Shown: one piece after another, positions 5,586-9,713 of the stretch
Numbering within the stretch: position 1 is the stretch's first letter
Layout: every line of letters begins with the position of its first letter
NCBI GenBank assembly: GCA_030042915.1
Contig: JASHYS010000240.1
Coordinates: forward strand, 1 to 9,713
Source: Acidobacteriaceae bacterium
GTDB lineage: Bacteria; Acidobacteriota; Terriglobia; Terriglobales; Acidobacteriaceae
Direction of reading: 5' to 3'
DNA length: 9,713 bases
The notes under the pieces: generated by a model
Databases searched by the model: none
What the model was told of the DNA's origin: nothing
The model's input: only the letters and a program-made list of their open reading frames with translations
Made by a program: the position numbers and the translations under genes

Positions 5586-5640
5586 CCCGCCATTACAGCA
5601 GACAGTGTTTCTTGAGTCGCCTGCTAGAGAGGGGACTCAT

Positions 5641-7167
5641 ATGCTCGGGCTCGACCTAAACACTCCCGTCAGCGACCAGCCATCCGGAGCCGCCGACTAC
5701 ACACCCGACATTCAGGAAGAGGGCGAACGCCAGGCTCGCGGCCGAAAACTCCGCCGAGGCGCAATATCCGCGATTCTCTTTAGCGCAGGCCTGGTGGTCG
5801 GCGGCGTGCTGATTCCTCCCGAAGCCACGGACTTTCATCTTCTTCCAACCTGGCTTTTTATGGGCGGCGTGATGGGAATCTACTTGGGCGTCGCTCAGCT
5901 CCGCCTCGCGCGCCAGCACCTTGCCCCCAACGCCGACGAGCTCCTCCAACGCGACCCGCGCGCACCGGTCGTCTACCTTCGTCCCTTCGACGCGGACGAC
6001 GTTGATCCGGATCCGCCCGAGCGATTTGAGTATCTTTGCGGTGAAGGTACCTTTGAACAAGCGCTGGGCGCATCGGAAGAAGAACAACTTGCCGTCGCCA
6101 TGAACGAACTCGGCCCCTTTGTCGCCATCGGGAAGCCCTATGACACTCTGCCCAAGCTCGGTGCTGCGCGAATTCGGGTTTCCGACCAGGAGTGGAAGGC
6201 CAAGGTGGCCGAGTGGGTTTCGCACGCTCAGCTTATTGTGCTTCGGCTCGGCTTCACCAAGGGCGTGCAGTGGGAAGTGGCACACATTGTCGCCAGCGCC
6301 CCGCCGCAGAAGCTCGTTCTGCTCCTGCCCTTCACACCGGCGACGGGCTACGACACTTTTCGCCAGCAGATGCGCGAGCACTTTAAACGCGATCTGCCAG
6401 AGATCGAGCGCCCGGATTGGACCCCGCCGCTCTCTGTCTGTGGCCTGATGTACTTTTCTTCTGGATGGGAGCCACACTTCGTCGCGCTCGAGCGCCCCTT
6501 CCTGAACCGCGTATCGCGCGCATTGGACAAGATCGGCGCCATGGGAGGAATTCGCCTTCTTGCCCTAGCGGGTCCCAGGCCCCTCGTGACGCTGGTCCTA
6601 TTGCTACTGCAGCCGCGCAACTGGGTAACGCCCGAGTACAAGCGCGCCTTCGCCCCCGTGATACAGCAGGTTGGTCTGCGCTGGAAGCATTCTGGCTTGG
6701 TGCACCTGCTCAAGCCTATCGTGGTCGTGCCGTTGCTGATCGGCCTTCTCTGCGCCCTGTTCGTCCAACAGAGGCGCTCCGATGCGGTTCAAGCGCTGGT
6801 TGCGCAAGGGCAACTTATGGTCAGTCATGGGGATTACGATCAGGCGATCCGGGAGTTCAGCAACGCGATTCAAATGAGCCCAAAGGATGAATCCGCGATG
6901 GTTGGCCGCGGTGTAGCGTACGAGCTCAACGGCAACTACGCTGCGGCGATCCGGGATCTGAGTACCGCGATTCAGATGCATCCCAAAGACAAACGTGCGC
7001 TCATGGGCCGGGCTTACGCATACCAGCGCAGCGAGAACTGCGCAGCAGCGGAAATCGACGCCAACGCAGTTATCGCCATTGACCCGGATAATGAGCTCGC
7101 CTGGCAGGTTCAGTGCGACTGCGGCGCCGTTTCTGGCGCGTTCAGCAGAGCTTACTATTGCAAATAA
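5641..7167 (+). CDS. Membrane protein with central alpha/beta (possibly TIR-like) domain and C-terminal TPRs
   Basis: 508 residues; I do not recognise a named family. Layout: charged N-terminus (1-39, RGRKLRRG); two hydrophobic helices (about 41-59 and 68-86); a soluble domain about 109-275; a hydrophobic stretch 304-323; a membrane helix 358-375; and three TPR units (about 383-416, 417-450, 451-484) ending in a Cys-containing tail. The soluble domain reads VVYLRPFDADD (110-120), GPFVAIGKPYDTLPKLGAARI (158-178), EWKAKVAEWVSHAQLIVLRLG (184-204) and TKGVQWEVAHIV (206-217), then a strand KLVLLLPF. Alternating strands and helices with a late W-E resemble Rossmann-like/TIR-type domains, but catalytic identity is unproven. 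Start ATG 5641 is preferred: AGAGGGG is six bases upstream and a promoter overlaps the earlier TTG. TPRs suggest a protein-binding or signalling role. It stands alone, convergent with accC. Confidence 0.8.
   Translation: MLGLDLNTPVSDQPSGAADYTPDIQEEGERQARGRKLRRGAISAILFSAGLVVGGVLIPPEATDFHLLPTWLFMGGVMGIYLGVAQLRLARQHLAPNADELLQRDPRAPVVYLRPFDADDVDPDPPERFEYLCGEGTFEQALGASEEEQLAVAMNELGPFVAIGKPYDTLPKLGAARIRVSDQEWKAKVAEWVSHAQLIVLRLGFTKGVQWEVAHIVASAPPQKLVLLLPFTPATGYDTFRQQMREHFKRDLPEIERPDWTPPLSVCGLMYFSSGWEPHFVALERPFLNRVSRALDKIGAMGGIRLLALAGPRPLVTLVLLLLQPRNWVTPEYKRAFAPVIQQVGLRWKHSGLVHLLKPIVVVPLLIGLLCALFVQQRRSDAVQALVAQGQLMVSHGDYDQAIREFSNAIQMSPKDESAMVGRGVAYELNGNYAAAIRDLSTAIQMHPKDKRALMGRAYAYQRSENCAAAEIDANAVIAIDPDNELAWQVQCDCGAVSGAFSRAYYCK
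6844..6990 (+). repeat. Duplicated TPR units visible at DNA level
   Basis: Bases 6844-6888 and 6946-6990 are exactly 102 bases (34 codons, one TPR) apart and match at 33 of 45 positions. They encode AIREFSNAIQMSPKD and AIRDLSTAIQMHPKD. This indicates that the second and first TPR arose by internal duplication. Confidence 0.8.
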
Positions 7168-7207
7168 TCAGTGCGTTTTCAACCTGACGACGCGCGTGTG
7201 CAAGAGC

Positions 7208-8578
7208 TTACGCCGGCTGCTTCTCTGCCTCGGCCACGGCCGCCAGGAACCGCTCCACGTACCCGGTGTCGAACCGCCCGGCGCGGAAATCGGCATCCTG
7301 GAAGATGGCCTCGTGGAGGGGGATCGTGGTGTCGATTCCGCGCACAATGAACTGGCTGAGCGCCCGCTCCATCTTGGCGATGGCTTCCAGGCGGTCCGCG
7401 CCGTGCGTGATCAACTTGGCAATCAGCGAATCGTAATAAGGCGGAATGACTCCTTCTGCGTACATGGCTGTATCCACGCGGACGCCGTTTCCGCCGGGCA
7501 CATTGAAGGCCGTGATCTGTCCTGCCGAGGGTGTGAACTTGACCGGGTGCTCGGCGTTGATGCGGCACTCGATGGCGTGTCCGCGCATCTCCAGCTTCGC
7601 GGGCAGAATCGCATCCAGCCGCTCGCCGGCGGCAATGCGCAGCTGTGCCTTCACCATGTCCACGCCGGTAGTGGCTTCGGTCACCGGATGCTCAACCTGG
7701 ATGCGCGTATTCATCTCGATGAAGTAAAGATCGTGATCCCCATTCATCAGGAACTCGACCGTTCCGGCGTTCTGGTATCCGATGTCGGTCATGCACCGGC
7801 AGAGCGTACGGCCAAGCTCCTCGCGCATCTTCGGCGCTACCTGCAGGCTGGGCGCTTCCTCAATGATCTTTTGATGGCGCCGCTGGATGGAACACTCCCG
7901 CTCAAACAGTGACGCCACGTTGCCATGCTCGTCGGCCAGCACCTGGAACTCGATGTGCCGCGGCTGCTCGATATATTTCTCCATGTACAGTTCGCCGTTG
8001 CCGAACGCGTTGGCCGCCTCAGTGAAGGCCGCGTGAAACAGGTTGGGCAGATCGTCGCCATTGCGCACGATCCTCATGCCGCGTCCACCGCCGCCCGCCT
8101 TGGCTTTCAGAATGACCGGATAGCCCACCTTCTCAGCCCATTTCAGCGCCTCCTCTGCTGTGGTCAGCACGCCGTCGGAACCGGGCAGGATCGGCACTTT
8201 GGCCTTCTTCATGGCCTGCCGCGCCTTTTCTTTTTCGCCCATCAGCCGCGTGACCTCAGGCGGCGGCCCAATGAACTTGATATTCGACGCGCGGCACACT
8301 TCGGCAAAGTTGGCATTCTCGCTCAACAATCCGTAGCCGGGATGGATCGCTTCGACGTCGGCGATCTCGGCCGCCGAAATCACCGCAGGCACATTCAAAT
8401 AGCTGTCGGCGGCGCGCGGAGGCCCGATGCAGATGGCCTCGTCGGCAAAGCGCACGTGCAGTGAGTTGCGGTCCGCCTCGCTGTAAATGGCTACCGTGCG
8501 AATGCCCAGCTCGCGGCACGCGTTGATCACGCGCAGCGCGATTTCTCCTCGGTTGGCAATCAGAACTTTACGAAACAT
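7208..8578 (-). CDS. accC: Acetyl-CoA carboxylase, biotin carboxylase subunit
   Basis: ATP-grasp enzyme of 456 residues, about the usual length, which carboxylates biotin on AccB using ATP and bicarbonate. Landmarks in order: [15 protein letters not shown] (2-16, N-domain), [12 protein letters not shown] (78-88), Gly-rich ATP loop [12 protein letters not shown] (158-169), [12 protein letters not shown] (226-237, bicarbonate/ATP site), [16 protein letters not shown] (286-301, metal Glu and catalytic Arg) and ECRINAE (337-343, biotin-site Arg). All catalytic positions I can check are intact. ATG 8578 has AGGA five bases upstream. It is the last gene of a pepP-accB-accC run, 45 bases after accB; 40 bases separate its stop from the convergent TPR gene, with no clear terminator. 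Pyruvate or propionyl carboxylase subunits are alternatives, but adjacency to accB settles it. Confidence 0.97.
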   Translation of the reverse strand: MFRKVLIANRGEIALRVINACRELGIRTVAIYSEADRNSLHVRFADEAICIGPPRAADSYLNVPAVISAAEIADVEAIHPGYGLLSENANFAEVCRASNIKFIGPPPEVTRLMGEKEKARQAMKKAKVPILPGSDGVLTTAEEALKWAEKVGYPVILKAKAGGGGRGMRIVRNGDDLPNLFHAAFTEAANAFGNGELYMEKYIEQPRHIEFQVLADEHGNVASLFERECSIQRRHQKIIEEAPSLQVAPKMREELGRTLCRCMTDIGYQNAGTVEFLMNGDHDLYFIEMNTRIQVEHPVTEATTGVDMVKAQLRIAAGERLDAILPAKLEMRGHAIECRINAEHPVKFTPSAGQITAFNVPGGNGVRVDTAMYAEGVIPPYYDSLIAKLITHGADRLEAIAKMERALSQFIVRGIDTTIPLHEAIFQDADFRAGRFDTGYVERFLAAVAEAEKQPA

Positions 8579-8600
8579 GGGTTCCTAGGGAACGGAGTTA

Positions 8601-8622
8601 GCGGCGTTTCCGCGAACGCCGC
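8601..8622 (-). other. Hairpin between accB and accC
   Basis: Perfect 8-bp stem GCGGCGTT / AACGCCGC with loop TCCGCG begins one base after the accB stop codon and ends 22 bases before the accC ATG. There is no T tract, so full termination is unlikely; mRNA processing, 3' protection of accB mRNA or partial attenuation are possible. The dyad is observed; the role is inferred. Confidence 0.5.
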
Positions 8623-8623
8623 T

Positions 8624-9136
8624 TCATCCAGTCCTGATCTCAAACAGCGGCTGTCCAAACTCAATCGGCTGGCCGTTCGAAACCAGGCACCGCACCACTT
8701 CGCCAGAGGCATCCGACTCAATCTCGTTCATCAGCTTCATGGCTTCAACGATGCAGATCACCTGGCCCTTTTCCACGTGATCTCCGGGATTGACGAAGGC
8801 CGCGGAGCCCGGCGAAGGCGATCCATAAAACGTGCCCACGATGGGCGATTTCACAAGGTGCAGCTCGCTTTCCGCTTCGGCCCCCGATTCCGATTCGGCC
8901 GCTGCAGCCGGATTCGCTCCCGACTTCGATGTCGCGGCGGCCGCGGCCTCGACCACCGAAGCGGGAGCCGTTCGTAACAACTGCGCCAGGTCGCTTAATC
9001 TTTTGGGCGCGCCTTCCTGCGGATTGAATTTCAACCGGAGCTTCAGGTCGCCGCGATCAATGTCGAACTCGGCCACCCCGTGCTGCTTCAAAAACTCGAT
9101 CAGTTGCCGCAGATCTTCAATGTCTTGTTGTTTCAT
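8624..9136 (-). CDS. accB: Acetyl-CoA carboxylase biotin carboxyl carrier protein
   Basis: Carries biotin between the biotin carboxylase and carboxyltransferase halves of acetyl-CoA carboxylase. 170 residues from ATG 9136. An N-terminal helix-strand part (IEDLRQLIEFLKQHGVAEFDI) is followed by an Ala/Glu/Ser-rich flexible linker (about 60-92). The C-terminal biotinyl domain then contains IVGTFYGSPSPGSAAF, whose TPSP-like insertion is the 'thumb' typical of AccB, and the biotinylation site EAMKLMNE with Lys134 (codon 8735-8737). ATG 9136 has AAGGA five bases upstream; an in-frame GTG at 9160 would add eight residues and has only a weak site, so the start is probable, not certain. It follows the aminopeptidase stop by 48 bases and is upstream of accC, so the three are likely cotranscribed. 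Confidence 0.95.
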   Translation of the reverse strand: MKQQDIEDLRQLIEFLKQHGVAEFDIDRGDLKLRLKFNPQEGAPKRLSDLAQLLRTAPASVVEAAAAATSKSGANPAAAAESESGAEAESELHLVKSPIVGTFYGSPSPGSAAFVNPGDHVEKGQVICIVEAMKLMNEIESDASGEVVRCLVSNGQPIEFGQPLFEIRTG

Positions 9137-9184
9137 TCGATCCTTTGACTCTTTGGCCACGCAAGTCTCTTTCTGCTCGCAGTG

Positions 9185-9713
9185 CTACAGCTCAATCAGC
9201 GCCTTGGGCGCCGGCGTCAGCACCTGTCCCCCGGTGCGAGTCACCGCTATCATATCTTCGATGCGGATGCCAAACTTACCCGGCAGATAGATGCCTGGTT
9301 CGATGGTAATCACCATGCCGCGCAACAACCGCGTCGTCTGTCCTGAGCCCACACGGGGCGGCTCGTGAATCTCAAGGCCCACGCCGTGACCGGTGGAGTG
9401 GGTAAACACCGCGCCGAATCCTGCCCGGCGCAGCACGCTGCGTGCAGCTTCATCCACCTCGCCGCAGCTCACACCGGCAGTCACCGTGTTCACCGCGGCT
9501 TCCTGCGCCTCCAGCACCGCGTTGTACGCAACCCGCTCTTTGGGCGTCGGTTTGCCCAGAAAAACGGTCCGCGTCATATCGGAACAGTAACCCTTGAGGA
9601 TTATACCGAAGTCTAGGGTTACAAAGCCTTTTCGCGGCAAAGCCGCCGCCGTCGCACGCCCATGCGGCATGGCCGACCGTGCTCCGGACGCAACGATCGT
9701 TTCAAACGACATG
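9185..9713 (-). CDS. Xaa-Pro aminopeptidase / M24 metallopeptidase, partial, N-terminus outside window
   Basis: The C-terminal 175 or so residues of a pita-bread-fold peptidase that removes N-terminal residues preceding proline in the cytoplasm; the family is usually 350-370 residues. The reading frame enters from beyond 9713, and the ATG at 9712 is an internal codon (SFETIVASG is mid-domain wording). All five M24 metal ligands are visible: Asp in VTLDFG, Asp in CSDMTRT, His in STGHGVGLEIHEPP, Glu in ITIEPGIY and Glu in IRIEDM. It ends with TAG at 9185 and is followed closely by accB. The gene could be pepP or the pepQ/YqhT type; the N-terminal domain needed to separate these is missing. Confidence 0.92.
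   Translation of the reverse strand, partial: MSFETIVASGARSAMPHGRATAAALPRKGFVTLDFGIILKGYCSDMTRTVFLGKPTPKERVAYNAVLEAQEAAVNTVTAGVSCGEVDEAARSVLRRAGFGAVFTHSTGHGVGLEIHEPPRVGSGQTTRLLRGMVITIEPGIYLPGKFGIRIEDMIAVTRTGGQVLTPAPKALIEL

Noticed and set aside
7925..8464. 179-codon plus-strand frame opposite accC
   Set aside because: Antisense to a fully conserved AccC; no independent evidence of coding.

Overview
The window looks like chromosomal DNA of a GC-rich, didermal heterotroph, most likely an acidobacterium (Terriglobia-like). This is inferred from three things. It combines a CGC bacilliredoxin, DinB and VOC household enzymes, a CAT-type amino acid permease and a pepP-accB-accC cluster. Its spacers carry short GATCAGTG-type heptamer repeats followed by a CCCACCTT...AAGGTGGG hairpin, a style I remember from acidobacterial genomes. 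Gene starts often have clear GGAGG-type Shine-Dalgarno (SD) sites. No rRNA, tRNA, CRISPR array, transposase or phage gene is visible, and no complete new multi-gene system is evident.

Layout. 1-546 (-): 5' part of murB (cell wall precursor reductase), running out of the window. 728-1156 (+): bacilliredoxin, with a hairpin at its SD. 1188-1210: hairpin terminator between it and the convergent amino acid permease (1238-2773, -). 2774-3054: spacer holding the permease control region and a perfect TGTCTCA/TGAGACA dyad at the thiE stop. 3055-5468 (-): four genes in one direction, in transcription order dinB-like, VOC/glyoxalase-like, cytochrome P460-like and thiE. The last two junctions are each filled by a copy of one composite repeat, so the lower-GC P460 gene sits between two direct repeats. 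5557-5585: well-formed sigma70-type promoter for a large + strand gene (5641-7167) encoding a membrane protein with a cytoplasmic alpha/beta domain and C-terminal TPRs. 7208-9713 (-): C-terminal half of a Xaa-Pro aminopeptidase, then accB and accC, apparently one operon.

How the genes fit together. accB and accC supply the biotin carrier and biotin carboxylase halves of acetyl-CoA carboxylase, the first step of fatty acid synthesis. murB supplies UDP-MurNAc for peptidoglycan and thiE makes thiamine phosphate. The bacilliredoxin points to bacillithiol-type thiol chemistry. The P460-like protein is a predicted exported haem protein. The least understood gene is the TPR membrane protein: its middle domain has a conserved-looking 'YLRPF ... 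W ... G-T-G-x-x-WE' pattern that may be a Rossmann-like, TIR-related fold. It is the best lead for undescribed biology, together with the repeat-bounded P460 cassette.
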